A stretch of DNA of 46,651 bases, from positions 1 through 46,651 of the forward strand of contig NZ_LYVF01000177.1 of the NCBI RefSeq assembly GCF_001655685.1, read 5' to 3'. Below the pieces are notes generated by a model. It did no database searches, was not told the origin of the DNA, and saw nothing but the letters and a program-made list of their open reading frames with translations. This document shows positions 1-8,825 of the stretch, piece after piece. The translations under genes and the position numbers were made by a program. Position 1 is the first letter of the stretch. The number at the start of each line of letters is the position of its first letter. Origin of the DNA: Desulfotomaculum copahuensis (GTDB lineage: Bacteria > Bacillota > Desulfotomaculia > Desulfotomaculales > Desulfovirgulaceae).

Positions 1-18
1 CCCTCTGGGAATTGAAAC
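1..18 (+). CRISPR. 3' end of a CRISPR repeat (array lies off the left edge)
   Basis: The first 18 bases end in GGGAATTGAAAC. ATTGAAAC is a classic 3' end of type I/III repeats and would form the 8-nt 5' tag of the crRNA. In this orientation the array is transcribed on the plus strand toward cas1, with its leader outside the window. Only a fragment of one repeat is visible, so periodicity cannot be shown; the call rests on this motif and on the cas genes that follow directly. Confidence 0.6.
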
Positions 19-301
19 GTTACCGACGCTTCCTCCTTCGGGTGCCATACTTTCAATCGCAAAACTGCTCATTCCCTCTCATGACCGGGGAACCGGACTT
101 GCCCTTCACCTTCTGGATAAATGTTCCTACAATGGGCAAACTATATTTAAGTGATCGGTTCAAGAAATCGAGATTATAAAGCGCATTTTTGCCGAACCAA
201 CAAGCATCTGGCATTAATTCCGGTGGATGAAGTGTGTGCACATAAACCTGCTTATGGGCATTTATTCAGTCACGACCTGTTCAAAAGGAGGTGTCTTTTT
301 T
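19..301. other. Last spacer, possible degenerate terminal repeat, and cas upstream region
   Basis: About 31 bases (19-49) follow the repeat and are the likely last spacer. Bases 50-60 (CTTTCAATCGC) resemble a decayed repeat start of the GTTTCAAT type, as expected at the trailer end of an array. The rest carries no convincing gene. A strong Shine-Dalgarno sequence, AAAGGAGGTG, at 284-293 belongs to the next gene. I see no clear promoter. Confidence 0.4.
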
Positions 302-1945
302 TTGCAAGCTGAACAAGAAGCCGCCGGTGAAAACTCCCCAATTTACCTGCCTGTTTCCGCAGTGGCGGAAATTTTATACTGTCCGCGCAATTTTTATTAC
401 CGCATGGTGGAAGGGGCGGATGACAGCAACGCCCACCTGCTGGAAGGACGCCTGCAGGAAGATCGCCGCAATGAAAGAGAACGCCTGGTGCGGGAAACCT
501 CACTGCAGATCCGTTCGGTGACCGTATCATCGGAGCGCCTGCACCTGCTGGGCGTGATTGACGCCCTGGAAGAGCGGGGGGAACTTTACCCGGTGGAATA
601 CAAAAAAGGAGTGCGCCGGGACAACCTGAACGACGACGTGCAGCTTTGCGCCCAGGCCATGGCGTTGGAGGAACACCTGGGGCGCGAACTGCCCCGGGGT
701 TTCATTTATTACGCCGGTTCTCACGCCCGGCGGGAAGTGCATTTTACCGCTGACTTGCGGGCTTTGGTTGAAAATACTGTGCACCGGGCGATGGCCATTC
801 TGGAGGCAGGTGAAATACCGCTGCCGTTGGGCGATAACCGCTGTCACGGCTGTGCCCTGGAACCACGCTGTCTGCCTGAAGAGACAAAATATTTACGGGG
901 TGAGGGACAGCGGCCGTCCCGTCCCTTGCCCGGTCTGAATCCGGGCCGGGTGCTCTATGTGGATCAACCCGGCGCTTATGTGCGCCGGAAGGGGCAGAGG
1001 TTGCTGGTGACCATGGAAAAGGAAACCATGATGGACATGCCGTTGTGCAATATTGACCAGGTGGTGCTGGTGGGCGGGGTGAATATTTCCACGCCGGTAA
1101 TCAAATTGCTCTTGGAAAACGGGACGCCGGTATCCTTTCTTTCCACCGGCGGGTCCTTCCGGGGTGTCCTGGAACCGGCGTTGAACCGCAACTCCACCCT
1201 GCGCCTGGCGCAATACGGCGCCTATTTTGACGGGCGCGTCCGTTTAATGCTGGCCAGGCAGTTTGTCCGCGGCAAATTGACCAACATGCGCGTTGCGCTC
1301 ATGCGCCACAACCGGGAACTGCACGACCCCGAAATATCCCTGGCCGTACGCCGTATGGCCGGTTATATCGCAGCAGCGGGAGAGGCGACGGAACTCTCTT
1401 CTTTGCTGGGACTGGAGGGAATTGGTTCCCGGGAATATTTCCGGGTTTTTGGCCGCCTGATCCGGCGGGAGCTGCCTTTTGTTTTTGAAGGGCGCAACCG
1501 CCGGCCGCCCCGGGACCCGGTCAACGCCATGCTGGGTTACTGTTATTCCCTGCTCACCAGGGACATGCGCAGCGCAGCGGCCCTGGTCGGTTTCGACCCG
1601 TACCTGGGCTTCTTTCACGAGGCAAAATACGGCCGTCCGGCGCTGGCACTGGATTTAATGGAGGAATTCCGTCCAATTGTAGCTGATTCGGTGGTGTTGG
1701 CGGCCATTAACCGGGGCACGGTAACAGAAAGTGACTTCGAGCAACGCCTGGGCGGTTGTTATTTAAACGACGCCGGGCGGGCGAAAATTTACCGGGCCTA
1801 CGAAGAAAAACGCCAGCAGCAGATCACCCATCCCGTGTTTGGCTACCGGCTGCCTTACCGGCGCGTGTTCGAATTGCAGGCACGCTTTTTGGCCAAGGTG
1901 TTGCAAAAGGAATTGGACGGCTATATTCCATTTGTCGTGAAGTAA
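302..1945 (+). CDS. cas1: Cas4-Cas1 fusion, CRISPR spacer acquisition
   Basis: This 547-aa protein fuses Cas4 to Cas1. Residues 1-195 are Cas4, a RecB-like nuclease that trims prespacers: D87, E99 and K101 (V-E-Y-K) fit the nuclease site, and C27, C181, C184 and C190 fit the [4Fe-4S] cluster. From about residue 213 comes Cas1, the integrase, with likely metal ligands E372, H439 and D451/E454 (motif DLMEEFRP). A TTG start at 302 is chosen because AAAGGAGGTG ends 8 bases upstream; an ATG at 227 is in frame but adds a non-conserved stretch. It is followed by cas2, with which Cas1 forms the integration complex. The fusion implies spacers selected by an adjacent motif even though only type III effectors are visible. 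Confidence 0.95.
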   Translation: MQAEQEAAGENSPIYLPVSAVAEILYCPRNFYYRMVEGADDSNAHLLEGRLQEDRRNERERLVRETSLQIRSVTVSSERLHLLGVIDALEERGELYPVEYKKGVRRDNLNDDVQLCAQAMALEEHLGRELPRGFIYYAGSHARREVHFTADLRALVENTVHRAMAILEAGEIPLPLGDNRCHGCALEPRCLPEETKYLRGEGQRPSRPLPGLNPGRVLYVDQPGAYVRRKGQRLLVTMEKETMMDMPLCNIDQVVLVGGVNISTPVIKLLLENGTPVSFLSTGGSFRGVLEPALNRNSTLRLAQYGAYFDGRVRLMLARQFVRGKLTNMRVALMRHNRELHDPEISLAVRRMAGYIAAAGEATELSSLLGLEGIGSREYFRVFGRLIRRELPFVFEGRNRRPPRDPVNAMLGYCYSLLTRDMRSAAALVGFDPYLGFFHEAKYGRPALALDLMEEFRPIVADSVVLAAINRGTVTESDFEQRLGGCYLNDAGRAKIYRAYEEKRQQQITHPVFGYRLPYRRVFELQARFLAKVLQKELDGYIPFVVK

Positions 1946-2071
1946 CGGACCAGATGTTTCGGGCAAAGCGGTTCCGGCTTTGCTGCCATTGACTTATTGC
2001 GAGCCAATTATAAAACAACGGAACAAATATTTTGGGCAAAATTCTCTATATTGGAAGGAACGAAGGTTATA

Positions 2072-2365
2072 ATGGAGAACTATATAATTGCCTATGATAT
2101 CAGAGACGACCGCCGCCGGCTTAAAATTTACAAAACGTTGAAAGACTACGCCGTTCCAGTGCAGTACAGCGTCTTCGAATGCAGCCTGCGCAAGGAGGAA
2201 TACCTCATGTTGCGCTACAAGCTGGAGAAACTAATCCGGAAGGATGAAGACAGTATCGTTTTTTACCGGCAATGCCCGCGTTGCGCCGAACGGGTGGAAC
2301 GTCTGGGCACCTCCCGTGATCCTTTTGGTGATGGTGTTTTCATTGTGACTGCCGCCGAGGATTAA
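2072..2365 (+). CDS. cas2: CRISPR-associated endonuclease Cas2
   Basis: A 97-aa protein of normal Cas2 length. It starts MENYIIAYDIRDDRRRLK, the typical ferredoxin-like first strand with the conserved Asp after YDI, and has the QYSVFEC strand found in Cas2 proteins. It scaffolds the Cas1-Cas2 integrase. The ATG at 2072 is preceded by GAAGG; the longer open frame upstream to 1997 is not conserved-looking. It sits 126 bases after cas4-cas1 and reads in the same direction, so the two form the adaptation module. Confidence 0.95.
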   Translation: MENYIIAYDIRDDRRRLKIYKTLKDYAVPVQYSVFECSLRKEEYLMLRYKLEKLIRKDEDSIVFYRQCPRCAERVERLGTSRDPFGDGVFIVTAAED

Positions 2366-2449
2366 CGCTGCGCAAAAAACCCCGGGGATCCGCGGGTAAA
2401 ACAATTTTATGCGCCAGTTGGTTTTTCCCCGGCTTAAATATTTTACATA

Positions 2450-3964
2450 ATGGGGTGGAACCATTTGTCTAATCAACCTGCTAAAGAAGAAGAATTGAAA
2501 TCGCGTGGCGAGCGCTGGCGGGATTGGCCCCGTTCTTCGGAGGAGGAAAGGAAAGAGGCGGAGGAATATTACCAGCGGGAAATCATGCCTTTGTTGATTG
2601 ACGTGTTCGTAACCAGGGAACGGCCCAGGGTAAACAAAGAATATAGTGGCATGATTCTTTCGCTGGGCACTTCATTTGAGCCGCTGGTGCTCTCCATCCT
2701 GGCCCTGCAGCCGGCCCGGGTGTGTTTCCTTTGCACGGAGGCATCGCGCCAGTACCTTGATCCGGTTATTCAATTTACCGGTCTGGTGCCCAGTTGCTAT
2801 GAGGTGCGCAAGGTGGACAAAGACAACCCGCTGCAGATTTACCAGGCGATCAAGGAAGTATATAAAGACTGGGGTCAGCCGGCCAATATCGCCGTCGATT
2901 TTACCGGCGGTACAAAGGCCATGTCCGGCGGTTCGGCTATGGCCGGAGGGGTGATCGGCGCGGAGATGGTTTACATCGCCAGCAGCAATTACCTGGCCAA
3001 CCTGCGCCGGCCTTTTCCCGGTTCCGAGCATTTGGAATTCATCCCCAGCCCGTACCAGGTTTTTGGCGATCTGGAAGAGGAAAAGGCTTTCGGTATGCTG
3101 GCCCGTTATGATTACACCAGCGCACGCCGTATTTTTGAAAACCTGGAGCGGCAGGTGCCCGATCCGCGCCGCTGCCGGGTGTTGTCGCTATTGTGCCGCG
3201 CCTACGAAGCCTGGGACAACCTGGACATCCCCGCGGCCCGGGACAATCTGACCGTGCTGGTGGAAAGCGTGCGCCAGTATGCCGCAATGCAAAGGGATTT
3301 TATTCTGGCCGACAAACTGCCTGTGCTGGAGTTTCAAATGCATGCTTTGAACGTGCTGGTGCAACAGATTGAGAAGTTCGCCAAATGCCTGAAGGAAAAG
3401 AAAAACCGCGATTCCGGTCTGATTGTGGAAATATTGAACGAGCGTGAATTTGTGCTCTCCCTCATGTTTACCCTGTACTGCAACGCCCGCCGCCGTGAGG
3501 AACAGGGGAAGCTGGACATGGCCTCTTTATTGCTTTACCGGTTGCTGGAACTGATCTCCCAGGTCCGTCTGGCCGTGCATGGTTTGGATACCGGGGCGCC
3601 GGATTATTCCCGGTGTCATGCTGAAGAACTGCTGTCCACATTAAATTCCCGTTACAAGAATTTCAATGGAGGGCATGTTTTTCACACCTTACCGGAACAG
3701 ATCAGTTTATTTTACGGTTACCTGCTTTTAAGCGCCATGAAAGACGAACTGGCCGCAAAGGTAAATTTGAAAAGCCTGCGGGGGCAGGTGCAGGCCAGAA
3801 ACTACAACATTTTCGCCCACGGCTTTGATTTTATCGGCGCGGAGCAGTGTGCGAGATTCCGTGAATTGGTGGAAGACCTTCTTGAAGCCCTTCTGGCGGT
3901 ATGGGGCGAGGACAGGTTCCAGCTGGAAGAAAAGTTTAAGTTTGTAATTCCTCAACGGGGATAG
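2450..3964 (+). CDS. CARF-HEPN CRISPR ancillary RNase (Csm6-like, TIGR02710-type)
   Basis: A 504-aa protein. Residues from about 65 to 205 form a CARF domain: a hydrophobic strand, then LGTSFEP, a CFLCTEAS strand, and DFTGGTKAM at D150-M158, the ligand-binding signature. The C-terminal part is helical and contains R450-N-Y-N-I-F-A-H457, an Rx6H motif typical of HEPN RNases. Cyclic oligoadenylate made by Cas10 would bind the CARF domain and switch on non-specific RNA cleavage. It lies between cas2 and cas10. The ATG at 2450 has no good Shine-Dalgarno; the in-frame TTG at 2465, six bases after GGGGTGG, may be the true start. Confidence 0.85.
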   Translation: MGWNHLSNQPAKEEELKSRGERWRDWPRSSEEERKEAEEYYQREIMPLLIDVFVTRERPRVNKEYSGMILSLGTSFEPLVLSILALQPARVCFLCTEASRQYLDPVIQFTGLVPSCYEVRKVDKDNPLQIYQAIKEVYKDWGQPANIAVDFTGGTKAMSGGSAMAGGVIGAEMVYIASSNYLANLRRPFPGSEHLEFIPSPYQVFGDLEEEKAFGMLARYDYTSARRIFENLERQVPDPRRCRVLSLLCRAYEAWDNLDIPAARDNLTVLVESVRQYAAMQRDFILADKLPVLEFQMHALNVLVQQIEKFAKCLKEKKNRDSGLIVEILNEREFVLSLMFTLYCNARRREEQGKLDMASLLLYRLLELISQVRLAVHGLDTGAPDYSRCHAEELLSTLNSRYKNFNGGHVFHTLPEQISLFYGYLLLSAMKDELAAKVNLKSLRGQVQARNYNIFAHGFDFIGAEQCARFRELVEDLLEALLAVWGEDRFQLEEKFKFVIPQRG

Positions 3965-4000
3965 CTGAGGGCAAGAGCTTAAACTTTGGCGGTATGGCCG

Positions 4001-4033
4001 CGGCCGGAAAAAACAAACCATTGTTTCCGGCCG
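4001..4033 (+). promoter_or_regulatory. Strong hairpin between the CARF gene and cas10
   Basis: CGGCCGG (4001-4007) pairs with CCGGCCG (4027-4033), and AAACAA (4011-4016) pairs with TTGTTT (4021-4026) around an ACCA loop, leaving only a three-A bulge. There is no U-run after it, so it is not a standard terminator. It could be a processing, stabilising or attenuating element between two cas genes. Confidence 0.45.
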
Positions 4034-4081
4034 GTTGTGGGGGTCGCGGTGAGTAAATGGCCGGATGCCGTTTGAGGCGGT

Positions 4082-6580
4082 TTGGGAAATGATTCCGGAT
4101 GGAGTGAAGGGGCTTTGGAATTTTCAGATGTAATTAAAGGCGCTCTTTTGCATGATGTGGGCAAATTTATACAGCGTACCGGCAATGAACAAAGAAAGAC
4201 GCATCAGGAAATAGGGGCGGCCTGGCTGAAGGAAAGGGGCGTTCCTGAGACGGTGGCTGTTTTTGCCGCCCGGCACCACGGCCTGTTACAGCAGGATCTC
4301 CGGCGTGAGATGGTGGACGCATTTGCCCCGCCCGTGAACGAACTGGTGATTGTATACGAGGCCGACAATCTTTCTTCCGGTGAGCGGCCGGAGAAAAAAG
4401 GGGAAGGTAAATGGGAACACGCAGTCCCATTGATGTCTGTTTTTTCTAAAATTTCACTGAAACACAGAGCAGGGCAGCCGGTTTTTAATCAATGCTGGTC
4501 TTTTCACGCACTGGCCGCCGGCGGTGAAAAATTAAACTTTCCCGGCTCATACGACGCGGTGCGGGCCGGTTACGGGCCGGATGGATATGGCCGGCTCCTG
4601 ACCCCATTTACGCGGGATTTTGAAAAAATAGCGCCTGCCCTGCCGGTTGATAGCCTGCTTATGCTGTTGGAGAAATATACCGCCGGCATACCTTCGGAAA
4701 CGCGGGTTGTGGAAGGAAAACCGGAAAGTCTGCCCGATGTGTCCTTGTTTGACCATTTGAAAACTACGGCGGCCATTGCCGCCTGCCTTTACCGGTATTA
4801 CGAAGAAACCCGCCCGGAGTTCCGGGAAGCCTGCATCAAGGAAAAAATTCTGGACCGGCGGGACCGGCGGTACATGCTGGTGGGCGGGGATTTTTCCGGT
4901 GTGCAGAAGTTCATTTATACCATCAGTTCCAAAGGGGCGCTGAAAACCCTGCGGGCGCGTTCTTTTTTCCTGGAACTGCTGACCGAACATGTTATTTCCC
5001 GTCTCTTAAACCGGATGAAACTGCCCCGGACCAATATTATTTATTCCGGCGGCGCGCGTTTTTACCTGCTCGCGCCGGCCACCACCGGGTGCCGGGCCGC
5101 CCTGGAAGAACTGGAGGCGCAAATCAACACCTACTTATATAACACGTACCGGGGACGGCTTTACCTGGCCCTGGACAAGATAGAGTTTGCCGGTAATGCG
5201 TTTTTGCCGGGAAATGAAGGGCGGCGGGACATCGCCGGGTTGTGGCAGGATCTGGCCGAAGGTTTGCGGGAAAAAAAGAACCGCAAGTTTATCGGGCAGA
5301 TCGCCGGCGATCCGGACGGCTTCTGGTCTCCGGCCGGGCCGGAGGAAAAGGTGTGTGCCGTCTGCCATGATGAAGTGAGCACCACCTTGCCCCTAACGGT
5401 ATTTGATGATCACGAACCGGTGGAAGTTTGCCCCGTATGCAGGCGGCTGTATGAACTGGGGGATGAGCTGCCCGGAACAAAATTTATCGCCGCATGCGAA
5501 AAGCGGCTGGAAAGGGCTTCCTGCGTACAAATTGAGGATACTTACTATGCCTTTTACCCGGCCGGGAAAAGCTTTACCCCGCCGCCATGCCGTTTGCTTT
5601 ACGTTTTGAACAGCTGGTCAATTGATGATTATTTGCTCCCGCGGGCGGCGCAGCTTTTCACCGCTGACTATGCGGCCCGGCAGGGGCGCGCTTACAAGGG
5701 GTTTGACATGCTGGCCGAAGAAGCCGCCGGAGCGGAGCGGATTGGCATCCTGCGCATGGACGTGGATAACCTGGGACACGTTTTTACCTGCGGACTGCCT
5801 GGTCACGAACGTACTTTTTCCCGCCTGTCCACCCTCTCCCGGGAACTGACCCGTTTTTTCAAATTTCACCTCAATGAAATATGCCGGGGGGCGGGTGAGG
5901 GTTTTCAGCCGTTCAGGCTGCTGCCCGGCCGGGGAGAAAGGAACGTCACGGTGGTTTACGCCGGCGGGGACGATTTGTTTGTGGCCGGTTCCTGGGATCA
6001 GGTGGTGGAGCTGGCTTTTGACATTAATTTCTGTTTCCGGCGTTACACCGGCCGGAATCCCCACCTGACCATCTCCGGCGGTATGGTGGTGCATGATGCC
6101 AAACACCCCCTGTACCGGCTGGCGGAAATGGCCGGTGAGGCCGAGGAGCGGGCCAAGGACAACGGCCGGGACAGCATTGCTTTGTTTTATTCAACAGTGC
6201 CGGACTTTACCGCGGATGACCGGCCTTTATTCACGGGTACGTACAAATGGAGTGAGGCCGGGCGCCTGGTGGATGAAATATTAAAACCGGCCGTCAGCGG
6301 GCTGGCGGAAGTAAAGGATGGCGGAAAACGGGTGCAGTTCATGTTCAGCAAGGGATTTCTGCACCGCCTGGCGGCCGTGACTGATATCTGGCGCCGGGAG
6401 GGCAGGCTCTACCTGCCCCGGCTGGCCTACATACTGGCCCGGGAGGGTGAGCACAACGGCTTGAAAAACAACCGCACGTGGCAGGAATGGAAAAAAAGGA
6501 TTTACCATACGGAGCTTATCGGCTGTTTGCGCACGGCAATTACCTGGATGGAGCTATTGAGCAGGAGGGGTACGGAATGA
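4082..6580 (+). CDS. csm1: Type III-A Cas10/Csm1: HD nuclease and cyclic-oligoadenylate synthase
   Basis: An 832-aa large subunit of the Csm complex. The N-terminal HD domain is intact (L-L-H24-D25-V-G-K, then RHHGLL), giving target-activated DNase activity. The first palm domain carries VGGDFSGVQKFIYTISSKGA. A CxxC...CxxC zinc site lies near residues 425-455. The second palm domain has YAGGDD with G628-D631, the site that makes cyclic oligoadenylate. The TTG start at 4082 follows GAGG at 4074-4077; no ATG gives a better fit. The stop overlaps the csm2 start by 4 bases. It should supply the second messenger for the two CARF-HEPN proteins in this window. Confidence 0.95.
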   Translation: MGNDSGWSEGALEFSDVIKGALLHDVGKFIQRTGNEQRKTHQEIGAAWLKERGVPETVAVFAARHHGLLQQDLRREMVDAFAPPVNELVIVYEADNLSSGERPEKKGEGKWEHAVPLMSVFSKISLKHRAGQPVFNQCWSFHALAAGGEKLNFPGSYDAVRAGYGPDGYGRLLTPFTRDFEKIAPALPVDSLLMLLEKYTAGIPSETRVVEGKPESLPDVSLFDHLKTTAAIAACLYRYYEETRPEFREACIKEKILDRRDRRYMLVGGDFSGVQKFIYTISSKGALKTLRARSFFLELLTEHVISRLLNRMKLPRTNIIYSGGARFYLLAPATTGCRAALEELEAQINTYLYNTYRGRLYLALDKIEFAGNAFLPGNEGRRDIAGLWQDLAEGLREKKNRKFIGQIAGDPDGFWSPAGPEEKVCAVCHDEVSTTLPLTVFDDHEPVEVCPVCRRLYELGDELPGTKFIAACEKRLERASCVQIEDTYYAFYPAGKSFTPPPCRLLYVLNSWSIDDYLLPRAAQLFTADYAARQGRAYKGFDMLAEEAAGAERIGILRMDVDNLGHVFTCGLPGHERTFSRLSTLSRELTRFFKFHLNEICRGAGEGFQPFRLLPGRGERNVTVVYAGGDDLFVAGSWDQVVELAFDINFCFRRYTGRNPHLTISGGMVVHDAKHPLYRLAEMAGEAEERAKDNGRDSIALFYSTVPDFTADDRPLFTGTYKWSEAGRLVDEILKPAVSGLAEVKDGGKRVQFMFSKGFLHRLAAVTDIWRREGRLYLPRLAYILAREGEHNGLKNNRTWQEWKKRIYHTELIGCLRTAITWMELLSRRGTE

Positions 6581-7029
6581 ACATGCGGAACCAGCGCGGC
6601 GGGGGCGGTCAGCCAGGAGACGGCAGGGTGGTGGAGCAAATTGTCGCCGGCATTAACAGTTTAAAAAGGCTTGCCGACCTGCCGGTCGACCGGTTGGTGA
6701 AATACGCGGAGGATATGGGCAGGCACCTGGTGCAGATTAATTTAAAAACCAACCAGATCAGGAAGTTCCTTGACGCGGTGAAAAAACTGGAAGCTGTAAA
6801 AACCGCCGGAGCGGGGGGAAGCGGCAGGGAATTTTTCGACCGGGACGGGGTTAAATTGCTCAAGCCCAAACTGGCTTATGCCGCCGGCCGGCAAAGTGAG
6901 GTCAAACCATTGATGAGATTGCTGGATCCCTGCATCGACCGGGTGGAAACAAAAGAAGATTTCAAGCAGTTCGCCCGGCTGGTGGAAAGCATTGTGGCCT
7001 ATCACCGGTTTTATGGCGGAAGAGATTAG
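6577..7029 (+). CDS. csm2: Csm2, small helical subunit of the III-A complex
   Basis: A 150-aa protein with a glycine-rich N-terminus followed by a helical domain (LVKYAEDMGRHLVQINLKTNQIRKFLDAVKKL) that is characteristic of Csm2, including the L-x-x-x-Q-I-R-K-F helix. Csm2 subunits line the crRNA-target groove of the complex. The ATG overlaps the cas10 stop as ATGA, indicating translational coupling, and csm3 begins 12 bases after its stop. Confidence 0.92.
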   Translation: MNMRNQRGGGGQPGDGRVVEQIVAGINSLKRLADLPVDRLVKYAEDMGRHLVQINLKTNQIRKFLDAVKKLEAVKTAGAGGSGREFFDRDGVKLLKPKLAYAAGRQSEVKPLMRLLDPCIDRVETKEDFKQFARLVESIVAYHRFYGGRD

Positions 7030-7041
7030 GAGGGTTGGGCA

Positions 7042-7833
7042 ATGGATGAGCGAAGGACAAGACCACTGAAGGGTAAAGTCATTCTGCGCGGCAGGATGAT
7101 TTGTGATACCGGTTTACATATCGGTGCCGCCGGCAACAACCTGGAAATCGGCGGGCTGGACTCGCCGGTGGTGCGTGACCCGGTCACCCGGGAACCCTAT
7201 GTGCCGGGCAGTTCATTGAAAGGCAAAATGCGTTCGCTCCTGGAAAGGAAGTTGAATCTTCCCTTTAACAGATACGGCGGCAACGGGGTCTACCGGCACG
7301 AATGTACAAACCGCGGATGCCGCGTCTGCCGGCTGTTCGGCGCCGCTGGCGGCAGGGAGGGCGATAACATCCCGGGCCGTCTGATTGTCCGGGATTTGAG
7401 TATGACTGCCGGAAGCAGGGAGCAGCTTGCGGAAATTGAAACCGGTCTGCAGTACACCGAGTGGAAATTTGAAAATTCACTGGACCGGGTTACGGCGGCG
7501 GCCAATCCCCGGCAGTTGGAGCGGGTGCCCCGGGGTACGGAATTTGATTTCGAGCTCATTTATACCGTGGAAACCGGTGACGAAGCGGTGATCAAAGAAG
7601 ATCTCAATCATGTGGTGCAGTTGCTGCGTCTGGTGGAAGACGATACCCTGGGCGGGCACGGCTCGCGGGGGTATGGCAAGGTGCGCTTTGAGGTCGGCTC
7701 TTTCGAGGGCCGGCGGATTGATTATTACGCCGGGGAAAAGGATGCGCTGCTTAATCTGCCGGTTAAAACAACTTCCGAATGCACGGCGGTGGTGGATCAA
7801 ATGGCAGCGTTTTTCAACCGGGAGAATTGCTGA
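7042..7833 (+). CDS. csm3: Csm3, backbone RAMP and target-RNA nuclease
   Basis: A 263-aa RAMP-family protein that closely follows known Csm3: GLHIG, then IGGLDSPVVRDP, YVPGSSLKGKMRSLLE, KFENSLDRVTAAANPRQ-ER and GGHGSRGYGKV. D40, in LDSPV, aligns with the catalytic Asp33 of streptococcal Csm3, so periodic target-RNA cleavage is expected. AGGAGGG precedes the ATG. The TGA stop and csm4 ATG share one base. Confidence 0.96.
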   Translation: MDERRTRPLKGKVILRGRMICDTGLHIGAAGNNLEIGGLDSPVVRDPVTREPYVPGSSLKGKMRSLLERKLNLPFNRYGGNGVYRHECTNRGCRVCRLFGAAGGREGDNIPGRLIVRDLSMTAGSREQLAEIETGLQYTEWKFENSLDRVTAAANPRQLERVPRGTEFDFELIYTVETGDEAVIKEDLNHVVQLLRLVEDDTLGGHGSRGYGKVRFEVGSFEGRRIDYYAGEKDALLNLPVKTTSECTAVVDQMAAFFNRENC

Positions 7834-8825
7834 TGGAACGGTTTATAGTCAAGCTGCGGTTTATTTCCCCGTTGCACCTGGGCGGGGCGGGCATCGGCAT
7901 GGAAACGGCGGAGAAATTCGTCCGTTCCGATACGCTTTTCAGCGCTTTGTGCCACGCGCTGGCCAATGTTTACGGCCGGGAGGACGCCGCGGAGATGCTG
8001 GCCGGTTTTGGCGCCGGCAAACCGCCGTTTAAAATATCGTCGGCCTTTCCCTTCAAGGGGGAGACATTCTTTCTGCCGCGTCCACTGGTTCCGCCGGTCA
8101 CGATGCAGGAAACGGCGGACATGGCCGCGCACAAAGAGCTGAACCGCCTGTCTTTCGTATCCCTGGATGTTTTCCGGCCGTGGGTGCGTGGTGAAGCGGT
8201 GGGGATGGACCCGTTACCCGCCATGAAGGAAAGGTTGGCCGCTGCCGCCGTTTATCACCGGGTGCCGCGGGTGCAGCTGGACCGGGTGAGCTGCGCCTCC
8301 GGGCTCTTTCATGCCGGCCTGACGGTGTTCGGGCGGGAGGCCGGGCTGTATTGCCTGCTGGAACTGACTGACGAAGGCTGGCGGACCGGGCTGGAAAACG
8401 CTTTTACCTGGCTGGGGGAAAGCGGGTTGGGCGGTATGCGCGGGCTGGGCTGCGGCCGGTTTGTGCCGGAATGGGGCCGGCCGGGAGCGGAGTGGCGCGG
8501 GCTGTGGGAACCGGTTTCCGGTGGCGGCGCCTGGTGCCTGCTTTCTTTGCTGCACCCGGCTGCACCGGAAAGGAAAATGCCTCTGCGGGAGGCCCGTTAT
8601 GAAATCGTCACCCGCGGGGGGTGGGCCGCTTCCCCCTTTGTCCCGGGTCAGGTCAGAAGAAAGACGTGCAAAATGTTTGCCGAGGGATCGGTGCTGCCCT
8701 ATCAACCGGCCGGTTGTCTGGTGGATGTGACGCCCGCCGGCTGGGCGGGGTCGCACCCGCTGTACCGGTACGGCTATGCCCTGGCCGTGCCCGTGGAGGT
8801 GAAAACGCAATGCGCCGCCGGATAA
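7833..8825 (+). CDS. csm4: Csm4, crRNA 5'-tag-capping RAMP
   Basis: A 330-aa RAMP protein beginning MERFIVKLRFISPLHLGGAG, then SDTLFSALCHAL, the usual Csm4 N-terminal pattern, with a glycine-rich loop GESGLGGMRGLGCGRF. Csm4 caps the crRNA 5' tag and contacts Cas10. The ATG overlaps the csm3 stop by one base (TGATG), and the gene overlaps csm5 by 16 bases, so the cistrons are tightly coupled. Confidence 0.93.
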   Translation: MERFIVKLRFISPLHLGGAGIGMETAEKFVRSDTLFSALCHALANVYGREDAAEMLAGFGAGKPPFKISSAFPFKGETFFLPRPLVPPVTMQETADMAAHKELNRLSFVSLDVFRPWVRGEAVGMDPLPAMKERLAAAAVYHRVPRVQLDRVSCASGLFHAGLTVFGREAGLYCLLELTDEGWRTGLENAFTWLGESGLGGMRGLGCGRFVPEWGRPGAEWRGLWEPVSGGGAWCLLSLLHPAAPERKMPLREARYEIVTRGGWAASPFVPGQVRRKTCKMFAEGSVLPYQPAGCLVDVTPAGWAGSHPLYRYGYALAVPVEVKTQCAAG

